Below are positions 46,866-59,057 of a stretch of DNA of 64,000 nt, in pieces. Numbering within the stretch: the first letter of the stretch is position 1; the number at the start of each line of letters is the position of its first letter. The notes under the pieces are model-generated. The model had not been told where the DNA came from. It ran no database searches and was given only the letters and a program-made list of their open reading frames with translations. This DNA comes from Orobanche coerulescens. Lineage: Eukaryota; Streptophyta; Magnoliopsida; Lamiales; Orobanchaceae. The stretch covers positions 86,471,644 through 86,535,643 of the forward strand of contig CM065809.1 of assembly GCA_033398695.1 (NCBI GenBank), given 5' to 3'. A program made the translations under genes and the position numbers.

Positions 46866-47575
46866 CTAATTCACGGTACAAATGTGAGAACTAGCACCTG
46901 AATCCAGTATCCAAGAAGTAGAAAATACAGTAGCAGAACAATTTGTTTCCAAAACTAAAAGTTTTGTACCTGAAGCGCCATGAAGAATCGGACAGTCTCT
47001 AGCCCAGTGGCCCAGCTCACCGCATTTGAGACATGCGTCCTTCTTCTTCTTGCTCTTGGGAACCATCGGGGCTTTGCCTTTACCCTTAAGGTCCTTGACT
47101 TGTGGTCCCGTCTGCTTCTTGGTCTTTTTCGTCTTATTCTTAGACCTCCGAGGTCCAAAAGAAATCACAAAGGCAGACTCCTTCATCCGCAGAGTCTTCA
47201 TCTGAGACTGAGCGGTCACCAGTTTGTTCATCAATCCTGCTAAGTTGCAAGCAATCTCATTGCAGTTGAAATTGATAACAAACTTTGAGAAGGAATCAGG
47301 AAGAGACTATAGGATAAGGTCGGTCTGAAGAGAAGTATCCATCTTAAAATCAAGAGCCTCCAATCTCTCGATCATAGATATCATTTTGAGGACGAGGTCC
47401 TCAACCTTCTCACCTTCCTTCATCCTAGCACCAAACAGTTGCTTGGATATCTCATATCTAGCAGTTCGGCTGTGCTCACCATAAAGCTCGGTTAAATGAG
47501 ATAAAATTTGCCTAGCAAAAGTCATTTTGTTCGAACCGAAGGCATCTAGTGCGCTCCCGGTAATTTATCCATCCT
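46866..47575 (-). pseudogene. Ty1/copia gag and protease
   Basis: From about 47525 the minus strand encodes a copia gag segment (TELYGEHSRTARYEISKQLF), then a lysine-rich linker, one zinc knuckle CLKCGELGHWARDC (about 47000-47045), and the protease motif WILDSGASSHIC (about 46875-46915). The gag N-terminus (47526-47575) is out of frame with the rest, and a stop at 47307 divides it. Gag packages the RNA; the protease cuts the polyprotein. Confidence 0.85.
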
Positions 47576-48669
47576 CCCCGAACGACTATCCCGATAACTC
47601 GGAAGCATAGCAAATCCCCTTTGGATTTCAATTTTCCGAAAGCTCGATGGAGGGAAGAAAACCTTGAAACCTTTTAAACTTAATAATTTGTTGTGAGAGA
47701 ATTTTCTCTATTAATGTTACACTTTATGCATTAATCTATTTAAGCGCGTTTGTAGCATTCATACCATATGAATAAACATTCACAACCTAGTTGCTACCAA
47801 TATGTAGTTTATGGACTATTCCTAGAATCAAAAACTCTGTAATCTAATTACAAGTCTTCGGTCTTGAATCTTCGTCTTCTCGAATGGATCTTCCTCCGGT
47901 CTTCGTCATTACATATAAATTTTACATTTGAACAATGGCATCCTAGATACAAATATATCTAGTAAAATAAATAGGCTCAAAACGGCCTTTACAACCCAAT
48001 CGAATAAAACCGAACGATTCAAAACTAGGTCCATGAACCACATCACCATTCAAAATTAATGCATCAAACACATTACAATAAATGGCATTCATAATTTATC
48101 TAAATATTGATCTAATCAATATAAATTAATCCATCCAAACGAATTAATCAAATTAATTCAAACAACCGTTAATTTTAATTTGTTCCAGACAAAAATAAAT
48201 ATTTCATTAAATTAATTCCTTTAAAATAAAATTACCATAATAATATATAAGTCAAATTAAATCTAATTTAATTTGAGGAAAATTAATTTTCCGAACGAAA
48301 TATAAAAACGGAGCCGAAAACACAAGGCCACGGCCAACCTCCGGCGTTGCCGCCACTTGACGCCATTGGCCCGGCCATTGACCCATCTTCTTTGCAGGCG
48401 ATCCTTAACCCCGAGTGCGGGTCGGACCATTTTTCCGGCTCGTATTTTCATCCTGAGTCCAAAAATAATATTTTTAAATTTTTATATTACACAATTAAAT
48501 CAGTTTTTCAAAAGAAAAATAGATATATATTGTAACATAAAATTATGAAAAATTAATTTTTAGATGAACAATTGAAAATCAACGATTAATACGATTATGA
48601 TTCCAAATTATAAACCATTCAATCAAGCATTCCAGATGCTAAATATCGTATATATGATCGCAAGACCAC
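47576..48669 (-). other. Ty1/copia 5' leader
   Basis: About 1.1 kb lies between the primer-binding site and the gag start. It is A/T-rich with one G/C-rich patch near 48300-48440. No gene recognised. It is long for a copia leader. Confidence 0.6.
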
Positions 48670-48681
48670 GCTCTGATACCA
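48670..48681 (-). other. Primer-binding site, tRNA-iMet, of the copia element
   Basis: On the minus strand TGGTATCAGAGC follows the LTR end CCCAACA by one base. Confidence 0.88.
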
Positions 48682-48682
48682 T

Positions 48683-48778
48683 TGTTGGGATTCGGTGTCT
48701 AAAACGAAGGCGCAATGGAAGCAATAATACGAATCTAATTCGATCATAATCCCTACGAGGATCGATCAAGCTACGTAT
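48683..48778 (-). repeat. Copia 5' LTR, inner fragment
   Basis: The first 96 bp (plus orientation TGTTGGGATTCGG) of the copia LTR. A chromovirus at 48779-60739 separates it from the rest, with target duplication CGTAT at 48774-48778 and 60740-60744. Confidence 0.85.
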
Positions 48779-49024
48779 TGTAATATCCGCATTTTTCTTC
48801 CCCTTGTATTTTTCTTTTTCGGCGTATTTTCCGATAGTAGTGACCCTTGTGTATCTTTCAGTGTATCTTTTCTATTATCTATGGGTTTTATCCCCGTTAT
48901 TATTGAGAGGAACCGCCGTTTCGGGGTTGCCGTGGGTCCATTCTATGTTATGTTAACCGTTGAGATGTTCCGTTGGATGTTTCGTTCACCTTCCGGTGTT
49001 TTGGAACCGTTCATATTTCATACC

Positions 49025-49602
49025 TAGCGCACGCTATTTTTCTGCATAGCGCGCGCTAGGGGTTCCTTAGTAGCGCACGCTACTTTTGTTCCGTAGCGCG
49101 CGCTATCGAGTAGCCCTGGGAGTGGCAGTGTTGTTTTTCCAGCCTTCTGGACTAGCGTATTAGCGTACGCTACATATGCTAGCGCACGCTAACGTCGAGG
49201 GGCTAGCACACGCTGATGATGCCCGGTAGCGTGCGCTAGCGTGAGTGTCCAGTACTGGACAGTTCACTACTGAACCCGTTCAGGTGCCAGTTAGCGCACG
49301 GTACGCTTGTATGGTAGCGCATGCTAACGGATCAGATAGCGCACGCTACGCTTGTATGGTAGCGCACGCTAACGTATCAGGTGGGTTCTGGGCAGTTTGC
49401 CACTGGACTCGGCTGATGTTCAGGTAGCGCACGCTATTGGTCGATAACGCGCGCTACCGAGAGGTTATTAGCGCACGCTACTCATGTATGGTAGCGCACA
49501 CTAACGGCCAAAAAACCTGGTTACTGGACTGGGACGCTAACGATAAGATTTGTAATCTTATCCCGTTAGCGCACGCTAATCTTGAGGCTTTAGCGTGCGC
49601 TA
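49025..49602. promoter_or_regulatory. Quartet array of TAGCGYRCGCTA palindromes, 5' LTR of chromovirus 2
   Basis: Quartets start at 49025/49047/49071/49094, 49161/49180/49204/49227, 49292/49315/49337/49360 and 49425/49445/49469/49492, then a pair at 49567/49591. Quartet starts are 136, 131 and 133 bp apart. Linkers share CAGT/ACTG words. A 9-bp-arm hairpin, GATAAGATT-TGT-AATCTTATC, lies at about 49540-49562, before the last pair. Confidence 0.85.
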
Positions 49603-49614
49603 ACACTCCCTGGC

Positions 49615-49622
49615 TATATAAA
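49615..49622 (+). promoter_or_regulatory. TATA box, chromovirus 2
   Basis: TATATAAA follows the last palindrome by 13 bp; the same box is at 59337-59344. Confidence 0.65.
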
Positions 49623-51030
49623 CCAGGGAGTTGACCGAGATGAACACCATTTCTCATTTCTTTCCTTCTTCCGCGGCCGAGCGACCCCAGAGGCGATTTG
49701 AGGCGATTTTCTCCTTCCAATCACTTCAGAGATTCTTTTGCTTGAGTTCTTGGTGTAGACTAACATCATCCACTTGTGTTTCTTATCCTAAATCCAAGGT
49801 AATCTCTTAGAACCCTACTTTTGGATAATTTGGGGGTTTTGGGATTTTCTTCCGATCCGTTCCGTTTTGTTGATAGATTCATGATGAATATGATTAATCT
49901 TGTTGGTATTCTTAGTTTCCCTACGGATTCATGGTATATTTCGTGATTTTTACGGAATCAAGAGGGTTTGGTTGTGGTCCGCCCTCGTTGTTGTTTTTAT
50001 ACGAATATACATGAATCGTAGGCGGGTTTTCGGGTGTATTCCAATTCCGTATTCAATTAGAAATGGTTGTGATTGTGTTCTTCGAATCGTTAGGTTCGGT
50101 TTCGTTGTTCCTAGCGGTTGTCGGTGACTTTCCTTTCCATTCTTCACGTCGTCAATAATTCGAGGCAAGTATTTTTGGAAACCTTTAAGCTTAACATGAA
50201 ATGGTGATGTATATTACTTGTGTGTAACTCACCTCGTGTTGGCCCGACGGGGTCAAGGAGGGAAATCTATGCTGCCGCCCTGGATTTCACGAGTTTGTTT
50301 AGCTAGCCAGTGCGGGAGGGTCCTTAGAGGCCTCGTGCGGGAATCTATGATATTACTCTGTTCCCAAGGCGATGCATGTGCGTGTTTTGTTTTGTAATGT
50401 AGCCAGTGCGGGAGGGTCCTTAGAGGCCTCGTGCGGGAATCTATGATATTACTCTGTTCCCAAGGCAAATTATTTGACTGTTTGTTTCCGGAAAAGACAT
50501 GTCTTGTTTTAGTTTTCGAAATGATTTTGGTGCATGTACTATGAAATGTGTAAGGGATTGGTTTGCCTTGAATACTTGTACTAGCGTAATTGCTAACCCC
50601 TTTGGGGACCCGTTGTCGGGGAAATTCTTGTTATGGATTTCAGGTTATGATTATCCGGACGAGCGAGCACCAGGACAGTACGAGGATGTTGGCCAGGGTT
50701 TGACATGTGCATTTGGGTCTACTTATTTCCTTTGTCCATTTCGATATGGTTGTTCCCACAGTTTTAAACTTATAGATTGTACTCGCGAGTACTTAGGCTT
50801 TTTTGTTTCAAACTCCGTATTGTATTGTTTTTAAACTGTCACGTTGTTGGTTGATGCTTATTTTGCCGGTTGCTCCGGACGTATCTTTATATGTCATATT
50901 ATTTAATTGTGCATCCTCGCTAACCAAGATGGTTAGTCGAGTAGAGTTTTTCTATTGTAGCCTGGTAGGTCCCATGTAGGGGTCTACGGCGCTGTAACAT
51001 ATTCCGAATATCTCGGGGTGTTACAGAAAA

Positions 51031-51041
51031 TGGTATCGGAG
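51031..51041 (+). other. Primer-binding site, tRNA-iMet-like
   Basis: TGGTATCGGAG starts 5 bp after the LTR, one base different from the canonical TGGTATCAGAG. The same variant is used by the three-LTR element. Confidence 0.8.
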
Positions 51042-51282
51042 ATCTAGGTTTATGGATACCTAGGCTTGTCGGTTACTTGGGTCTAGTCGTGTTTTGTTTT
51101 GCACATTGTCACACCGCTGCCGGCATCTCAGTACTTCCAGTGCTCGTAAGTTTCCTTACCCGATTGTTTGCTTTCACATACTGTATTTTGTTTCTTGAAC
51201 CGTGGTTATTCTCCCTCTTTTGCTTATCATCGTAGTTTCCTTACTCATCCTCGATATGCTCCTGTTATCTTTTAACACCAGT

Positions 51283-52446
51283 ATGGATTCCGGAGGAAAC
51301 CGTGGTCGTGGTCGTGGTCGTGGCCGTGGACGCGGCCGAGGACGTGGGGCAGCCGGGGGGGCAGCCACGTCGCACTCTTCGAGGCCGCGATGCCGCGGCC
51401 GTCACGGTCATGCTTCTTCTCGGGAGCGCGCCGATCTTGGTATTGCCGCCGTCATGCGGCAAATGGTTAACCAGATGGCGGCTATAGCACAGGTGGTTCA
51501 GAACCCCGATCAGGCCCATGCTAATCGGGGCGGAGCGGATCGCTGGCTTCAGGATGTCATCAAGATGCATCCTCCTCAGTTTTCGGGAGCTTCGGACCCG
51601 ATCGGCTGGGAAGGGTGGATCAAGGAGATATCCAAAGTCTTCACTGCTACTAATTGCCCCGAGGACCGTAGGGTCCCTATTGCTCAATACTTTCTCACGG
51701 GAGATGCTACAGATTGGTGGGAGGCCGTTGGTCCCAAATATCACGCTGCTTCATGGGCCGAATTCCAAGAATTGATGGAGACCGAATATTGTCCGTGGCC
51801 GGTCAGACAGGCTCGAGTGCATGCTTTCTACGATGCTCAACTTCGGGATATTCCCGTATCCCAAGCTATTGCTGATTTCAACAAAGAGTTGGGTTATATG
51901 AAGACCCAAGTTGTCGCAGAGAGCGACAAAATTTTCCATTTTTCCAGGAGGATGAAGCTGCCCATTCGGGACTATATGTCTGGGCTCGTCTGTACTACCT
52001 TGAAGGTTTATCAGAGTCGAGCCCTTGCTTATGATATGTCGGTGACGGCTAGCGATTTGGCTCGTGAGAGCAAGAAGCAGAAGTCGGTCGGAAATTTTTC
52101 TGGTCCTAAGAGTGGAGGCCAGCAGAAATCTCAAGCTGCAAATATTTCAACGGGCGGTTCGGCTCGTTTCTCTGGGAGTTTTCGGGTTTACTAATGAACC
52201 TCCGCTCGTGAACCCACATGTTTTAACTGTGGTGTGCAGGGCCATAGGAACCGGCAGTGTTCTCGTCCGAAGTTTACTTGTCACACTTGTGGACAGCTGG
52301 GCCACAAGACCCCTTTTTGTGAGCAGATCAAGCAGCTTCGTGGCGCCCGTTCTTCCCAATCAGTACCGTTAGAGCCGAGTGTGAACCAGGGCTCATTTGC
52401 TCCGCCGCCTCCACCGAGTGCCGGCCGAGGTAAGGGTCGGGGTTAG
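51283..52446 (+). pseudogene. gag of chromovirus 2
   Basis: The start at 51283 gives MDSGGNRGRGRGRG, an RG-rich N-terminus. The capsid-like region includes MHPPQFSGASDPIGWEGW and FLTGDATDWWEAV. After a frame loss at about 52190, two zinc knuckles follow, CFNCGVQGHRNRQC (52219-52260) and CHTCGQLGHKTPFC (52279-52320). The RG-rich stretch is encoded by a CGTGGT-type simple repeat. Confidence 0.88.
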
Positions 52447-52500
52447 CCCGCTAGGGGTGGAGCTTCCAGTGTCGGCTCTGCTCAGCCACGTATCTATGAG

Positions 52501-55500
52501 ATGAGGAGGGCCGATGATCCAGCAGCTACTGTGGCGACAGGTACCGTTCACATTCATTTCCATCCTGTCAGTGTGCTTTTTGATTCGGGTGCTTCGCATT
52601 CATTCATTTCTCTAGAGTGTGTACGACGTTTAAGTCTCGACTGTTTGTCACCTTGCGAGCCTTTCATCGTTAAACTTCCTAGCGGTGATAGAATTGTCGG
52701 TGATCGAGAGGTCCGAGACTGCTCTGTGTTTATTTGTGAGAGAGCTTGGCTCTCTAATCTTATTGTCGTTAATATCGAGGGTGAGGATTTGATTCTCGGG
52801 GATGATTGGCTCGAGCGGCATGGCGCAATCATGAACTACCGCACGAGAATCATCACTATGTTAGCCGAGGACGGCACCGAGCACTCTTTCGCGGGGCGAA
52901 AGAGGGGAAACCAGAAATTCGTCATTAATGCCTTGAAGGCGATGAGTCTCCTGCGAAAGGGGTGTACTGGATATTGGTGCTACGCCTTGAAGGCGGAGAA
53001 TGGTGGAGTCGAGCTTTCGTCGATTCCAGTCGTTAATGAGTTTCCTGATGTATTTCTGACGAATTAGGATTGCCACCGGATCGTGAGGTTGAGTTTGCTA
53101 TAGAGTTAGAGCCGGGCGCGGCTCTATTTCAAGGCGCCCTATCGCATGGCACCTTCGAGAGATGTCCGAGTTGAAGAAGCGGTTGAGTGAGCTTCTTGAG
53201 TCGGGGTATGTTCGACCAAGTGCCTCGCCTTGGGGCGCACCGGTCTGTTTGTGCGGAAGAAGGATGGTTCACTACGTTTGTGTATCGACTATCACGAACT
53301 AAACAAGGTGACCATCAAGAACAAGTATCCTTTGCCGAGAATCGATGACTTGTTTGACCGATTGCAGGAGGCTGCGGTATTCTCGAAGATTGATTTGAAA
53401 TCGGGGTACTATCACCCGGGTGAGAGAGTCCGACGTGCGAAAACAACTTTTCGGACGAGATACGGACATTATGAATTCGTAGTTATGCCTTTCGGGTTAA
53501 CTAATGCGCCGCGGTGTTCATGCGGTTGATGAACAAAGTCTTTATCGAGTATTTGGATAAGTGTGTCGTCTTCATTGACGATATTCTTATCTATTCGAGG
53601 AATGAGGAAGAGCATGCCCATCATTTGCGGATAGTGTTAGACATTTTGAGGACCGAGCAACTCTATGCGAAGTTCTCGAAATGTGAGTTCTGGTGAAGGA
53701 AGTGATGTTTTTGGGTCACGTGATTTCAGTAGAAGGGGTTCGTGTAGATCCGAGAAAATTGAGGCGAGATTGGATTGGGCATCGCCACAAATGTGAAGGA
53801 GGTCCGTAGTTTCTTGGGTTTGGCTGGCTACTACCGTAGGTTCGTCGAGGGTTTCTCAAAACTAGCTCGGCCACTTACTCAGTTGCTCCATAAATCCGAG
53901 AAGTTCGTCTGGACCGATGAGAGGCAGTCGAGTTTCGAGGAGCTGAAGAAGCGTTTGACTTCAGCCCCGGTCTTGGCATTGCCATGTGGCAACGAGGGAT
54001 TCGCCGTTTATAGCGATGCTTCGGGTCAGGGTCTTGGGTGCGTATTGATGCAGCACGGCAAGACCATTGCCTATGCGTCGAGACAATTAAGGCCGTATGA
54101 ACTTAACTACCCTACTCACGATTTGGAATTAGCGGCGGTAGTCTTTGCACTCAAGATTTGGCGTCACTATCTTTTCGGCTCTACATGTCAGATTTTTACC
54201 GATCATAAAAGTCGAAATACATATTTACTCACGGAGTTGAATATGAGGCGAGAGGAGGTGGTTAGAACCGATTAAGGATTATGACCTTGAAATCCTTTAT
54301 CATCCAGCAAAGCGAACGTCGTGGCCGACGCCTTGAGTCGGAAACCGATTGCGTTGCGAACGCTTGAGGTCCTTACGCCTCGGTCGAGCTCCGGCGGGCT
54401 CTGATCGAGTTAGATGTTGAAGTTTTGTTGCCTAGAGCTGTCGGGCAACTTTGTGCTCTAGAGATTTCATCGTCTTTGATCGATGAAATTAAGCTGAAGC
54501 AATTAGAGGATCCGATGATTGCTCAAATCCGAGAGAACGTTCTTAATGGAAATACTCAGTGGTATGTGATTCACGAGAATGGCGTTTTGAGATTCAGTCG
54601 GCTTTGTGTGCCGAGCGATCGAGTTGCGTGAGTATTTTGCATGAGGCCCATTCCACACCCTATTCCGTTCATCCTGTTTCGAGTAAGATGTACAAGGACC
54701 TGAGGAGGAACTTCTGGTGGAATGATATGAAGGAGGAGGTCGCACGGTTTGTGGCGAGATGCTTGACTTGCCAGCAGGTCAAAATCGAACATCAGCGACC
54801 GGCTGGATTATTGCAGTCACTTCCCATTCCAGAATGGAAGTGGGAAGATATATCGATGGATTTTGTTACGAGTTTGCCGAGATCGAGGTCGGGCATGAAT
54901 ATGGTATGGGTGGTTGTTGACCGTCGACCAAGTCGGCACATTTTCCGGGCATCAAGGACACTTGGGGCCCGGAGAAATCGCTCGTGTGTTTATCGCGCAG
55001 ATTGTGAGACTTCACGGTACTCAAAGTCTATTGTTTCGGATCGTGATGGCCGTTTGTATCGCACTTTTGGCGGGCGGTGCATAAGGCGTTAGGTACCCGT
55101 TTGCATTTGAGTACCTCTTTTCATCCCGATCGGATGGACGATCGGAGCGCACTATCCAAACATTCGAGGACATGTTGCGTGCTTGTGCCCTCGATTGGAG
55201 TAGCGACTGGGAGGAGCACTTGCCATTGATCGAATTCACGTACAACAATAGTTGGCACGCGTCGATTCGGATGGCACCGTATGAGGCACTATATGGGCGG
55301 CGATGTCGATCGCCGATTTGTTGGAATGAGGCGTCCGATTTGGTCGGGACCGAACCGGATGTCGTTTTAGAGACGAGACGGAAGATAGAATTAATTCGAG
55401 AACGGATGTTGACCGCCCAGAGTCGACAGAAGTCATATGCCGATGTCCATCGTCGACCTTTAGAATTCGAGGTGGGAGACCACGTTTTGCTGAAGGTTTC

Positions 55501-55891
55501 ACCGACGAGAGGAGTTTTCCGTTTCGGGAAGAAGGGGAAGTTGAGTCCGAGATTTATTGGACCCTTCGAGATCCTTGAGCGAGTCGGTGGGTTAGCATAC
55601 CGGTTGGCGTTACCCCCGGCCCTGAGTCATGTTCATAACGTTTTCATGTTTCCCACCGAGGAAATATGTCCGGATCCTAGTCACATCATCGACTATGGGG
55701 AGATTGACGTTGCCGAGGACATTACTTTTGAGGAACGTCCTTTGAAGATTTTAGAACATCGGGAGAAACGGCTGAGGCATAAGACCATCCCTTTGGTCAA
55801 GGTGCAGTGGTCGAGACACGGTGTCGAGGAGGCAACGTGGGAGACCAAGGATAGTATGCGTGCTAGGTACCCTGAGTTGTTTGTTTCTTAA
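52501..55891 (+). pseudogene. pol of chromovirus 2 (PR, RT, RH, IN, chromodomain-like tail; many frameshifts)
   Basis: Protease LFDSGASHSFIS (about 52567). [12 protein letters not shown] and [10 protein letters not shown] (about 53480-53600). RNase [11 protein letters not shown] and IFTDHKS (about 54010-54210). Integrase CLTC and SMDFV (about 54760-54860), SDRDG (about 55035). Tail KVQWSRHGVEEATWE (55800-55850). Breaks occur near 53068, 53230, 53515, 53694, 54213, 54240, 54930, 55070 and 55130. At several of these, alignment to the element at 1683 shows that the conserved codon should contain CAG or CTG, which points to sequence error as a cause. Alternatively the element is old and decayed. 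Confidence 0.9.
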
Positions 55892-55908
55892 GTTTCGGGA
55901 CGAAACTT
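55890..55908 (+). other. Conserved hairpin before polypurine tract, chromovirus 2
   Basis: AAGTTTCGGGACGAAACTT at the pol stop, followed by a purine-rich TTTTAGAGGGGTAGAA and the 3' LTR at 55927. Confidence 0.8.
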
Positions 55909-55926
55909 GTTTTTAGAGGGGTAGAA

Positions 55927-56400
55927 TGTAATATCCGCATTTTTCTTCCCCTTGTATTTTTCTTTTTCGGCGTATTTCAGTGTATCTTTTCTATTATCTA
56001 TGGGTTTTATCCCCGTTATTATTGAGCGGAACCGCCGTTTCGGGGTTGCCGTGGGTCCATTCTATGTTATGTTAACCGTTGAGATGTTCCGTTGGATGTT
56101 TCGTTCACCTTCCGGTGTTTTGGAACCGTTCATATTTCATACCTAGCGCACGCTATTTTTCTGCATAGCGCGCGCTAGGGGTTCCTTAGTAGCGCACGCT
56201 ACTTTTGTTCCGTAGCGCGCGCTATCGAGTAGCCCTGGGAGTGGCAGTGTTGTTTTTCCAGCCTTCTGGACTAGCGTATTAGCGTACGCTACATATGCTA
56301 GCGCACGCTAACGTCGAGGGGCTAGCGCACACTGATGATGCCCGGTAGCGTGCGCTAGCGTGAGTGTCCAGTACTGGACAGTTCACTACTGAACCCGTTC
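55927..56400 (+). repeat. 3' LTR of chromovirus 2, first part
   Basis: It matches 48779 onward but lacks about 29 bp present at 48826-48862. It is cut at 56400 by the nested LTR and continues at 59058. Palindromes from 56144. Confidence 0.9.
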
Positions 56401-56408
56401 CGATACCA
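56400..56408 (-). other. Primer-binding-site remnant of the nested LTR
   Basis: On the minus strand TGGTATCGG follows the LTR end (56413) by four bases, the normal spacing for the elements in this window. It shows the nested piece is an LTR plus the start of an internal region, not a clean solo LTR. Confidence 0.75.
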
Positions 56409-58129
56409 ACTCTGTAACACCCCAAACTAGGCGGATATTACAGTGCCGTGGACCCCCGACTGGGACCCACCAGGCGAATGAAAACGGATGAATTACACAG
56501 GGTAAATGTAGTACCGAACCACATTTCAACATCAACTACTCCGATTAGGAGTTTCATACAACACACCCAGGATAAAATAGAATACATGTGTATTTTATGT
56601 GACGATAAAATACACAACACTGAATGAAATGAGTATTCAAACGGAATGTCTGCAGCGGAATAAATAAAGGAAACATAAATGACTGAATAAATAATCAATG
56701 CATCGGGCCCCCTTCTAGTATCATTGGGACTCCTCGCCGTCAACGTGCTCACCCTGCGCCTTTGCCTTGCCATGACCTGAGAAAACAATATCCCCACACG
56801 GGGTCAGTTATACAGAACAACAATCCTCCAGAGTTGAATAAACATAATCATATAAATATGTAGTATAAACCACAAGTTTGATTAAAATGAAGCAGTTAGA
56901 TTATAACCCAAACTTGTTGAAAACATACGCAATCAAACATGCTGTATGAATCAACTAACGGTACGGCTCAAAGGGTGGCGCCACACTACGCCCGGGAAGG
57001 AAATGTGTCCGTGCACAAGCCACCAACGAGTATCGATCAAATACCGCGTGGTCTTGTACCTAATCAGTCTCACGAGCAATCGACTCGTGTGCACAGTCCA
57101 ATGCGAGGCCAACAACCAACACACGACATAAATGTGCCCGACATGAAAATCCTACACTTACAAACCGGCACGCCAAGATGACCGGAATGCCACGATATAA
57201 CAAAAGTGACATCGGAAGCGAATAATGACTCACCGAGATAAAATGATGGTGAAATGAATGATAAGACGACAAAATGATTTGGAACCGTCGTTCCTTGTGA
57301 TCAAGTGATTAATTGACAATGACAAGTTTTAATACGGTTATCACAATGATGAATGAGTTACGATTATGAATGAACAACAACAAAAGGAAATGAATATCCT
57401 TATAACTGAGTAAGAATCAACTTACACAATACCGGTGACAATTATCCTTCCACGAACAACGTCCTAATTGAGATATCGGTCGCTCGAACAACCTTGAATT
57501 GTACAATATCCAACAACTCGTTCAATATACGAATCAAACACGAATATAACGAACTCAAGACGTCGATACGATTAAACCAAGTTCATTGGGGCATTATATC
57601 GAACACTTTGAGGCCAACTGCGATTGATTACAACTAAACCTCAACAATACCAACCTCAAATCCCCAAGAAGTGTTTCAAATCAACAAAACATCTCCAATA
57701 CGATCAATAATCCGTTATGAATATCCAAAAACGTGATTATAACAACAATTAAACGAAAACCCCCAATTTCAACTCGATAATCAAAGTGTTCTTGAATAAT
57801 CCCTCAATAATCCAATGAATCCTTATACAAACTCATAATCATATACATATCCCTTCATATAACATGATTATAACGTCCAAAACATCATATCTCAACACAA
57901 AATCGAAATCCAAGGTGTTGAAGAAATTACCTCTTGAAGATCCAACCACTTCGATCCGATGAACACGAGTTAAAACGAGTATCCGAGCTATATGATTGAA
58001 TGGAATTGAAGAAACTCAAGTACTCAAGTGTTTGATTAAGGAAGAATCCCTTTCCCAAGTTCTCTCTCGGACAAAAGGAAGAAGGAAGTGAAGATGAAGA
58101 AAATGAGGAAAAAGTGTCCCGGCCAAACC

Positions 58130-58137
58130 ATATATAC
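58130..58137 (-). promoter_or_regulatory. TATA box of the nested LTR
   Basis: Minus-strand TATATATG, 10 bp from the nearest palindrome. Confidence 0.55.
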
Positions 58138-58146
58138 TGCCGGAAG

Positions 58147-58704
58147 TTACGGCCGTAACTCGGCCCTCTTACGGCCGTAACTTTACAAGTCAACGGCCTT
58201 ACGGCCGTAACTGTTCAACTCGTACGGCCGTAACTCGGCTTCGTCCGAAAGCCTGCCGACAGACTTACGGCCGTAACCGTTCCTTAGTTACGGGCGTAAC
58301 TCGCCTTCGTCAAAAACACCCGCCGACAGCCTTACGGCCGTACCGCACACCTTACGGCCGTAACTCGGATGATACGGCCGTATCCGGCCAACCTTACGGG
58401 CGTAACCCGCCTTCAAAAATGGCGGACATCCTTCCTGCAGTCTGGACCGTATCCGGCCAAGCCTTACGGCCGTGCACCCTCGACTTACGGCCGTATGCCG
58501 CACCCTTACGGCCGTAAGTCACCCTTGGTCGGCAACACCCGAAATTTACGAACACCACTTACGGCCGTATCTCACCTTCCTTACGGCCGTAACTCACCTT
58601 CGGCCAAAATGCAGGCGATCATGGACCACTTACGGCCGTAAACGGCCAGCCTTACGGCCGTACCCGCTGACTTACGGCCGTATCCCAGAACCTTACGGCC
58701 GTAA
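58147..58704. promoter_or_regulatory. TTACGGCCGTAA palindrome array (about 20 sites)
   Basis: Sites include 58147, 58169, 58199, 58265, 58288, 58332, 58352, 58372, 58394, 58464, 58485, 58506 and 58693. Spacing is 20-23 bp inside clusters with longer gaps between. Same core as the LOG-element LTRs, but the LTRs are otherwise unrelated as far as I can see. Confidence 0.8.
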
Positions 58705-59057
58705 CTCGATGCTGGCCAAGGTGAATCAATCCGATAATTCCGATTCCTCGCTACGACTGATGAATGGTCCGACATATCATACGAATGTGAAAGTGAACAA
58801 GTCTAACACGAGCCAAAGATGATACTCTCAGTACAAGGCTATCAATCACAATGAAAATGATAATACTCCCGTCTCGATCTAAAAACGGAGATAAAATGAC
58901 GATCGGTAACTGATATACGATTACAACATGCCAACATTGAACGCAAATGAGTGATTCATGAATGATGAGTGATTATTAATGAGTGAGAATTACTGAGTGA
59001 CAATTACAGACTGATAATTACTGAATGAAAATGAATGAATTACAACCGGGTATTACA

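Larger units (their letters stand above)
48779..51025 (+). repeat. 5' LTR of chromovirus 2
   Basis: The LTR is 2247 bp, TGTAATATCCGC to GTGTTACA. It has an extended palindrome array (49025-49602), a TATA box at 49615, and a 97-bp direct repeat containing GGGTCCTTAGAGGCCTCGTG at about 50305 and 50402. Confidence 0.93.
56413..59057 (-). mobile_element. Truncated minus-strand LTR (2.6 kb) nested in the chromovirus 2 LTR
   Basis: Minus orientation TGTAATACCCGG to GGGGTGTTACA, followed by about 12 bp of internal sequence. There is no target duplication, and about 6 bp of host LTR are missing, so the rest of the element was lost by illegitimate deletion. It carries a large TTACGGCCGTAA array (58147-58704) followed, in LTR orientation, by a TATA box at 58130-58137. 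I see no gene. Confidence 0.85.

Noticed and set aside
51301..51345. Arg/Gly repeat as a possible independent RNA-binding protein
   Set aside because: It is the N-terminus of the chromovirus gag, in frame with the capsid region.
58147..58704. CRISPR-like look of regularly spaced short repeats
   Set aside because: Repeats are 12-bp palindromes in eukaryotic LTRs with 8-18-bp gaps, not 24-40-bp repeats with unique spacers, and there are no cas genes.
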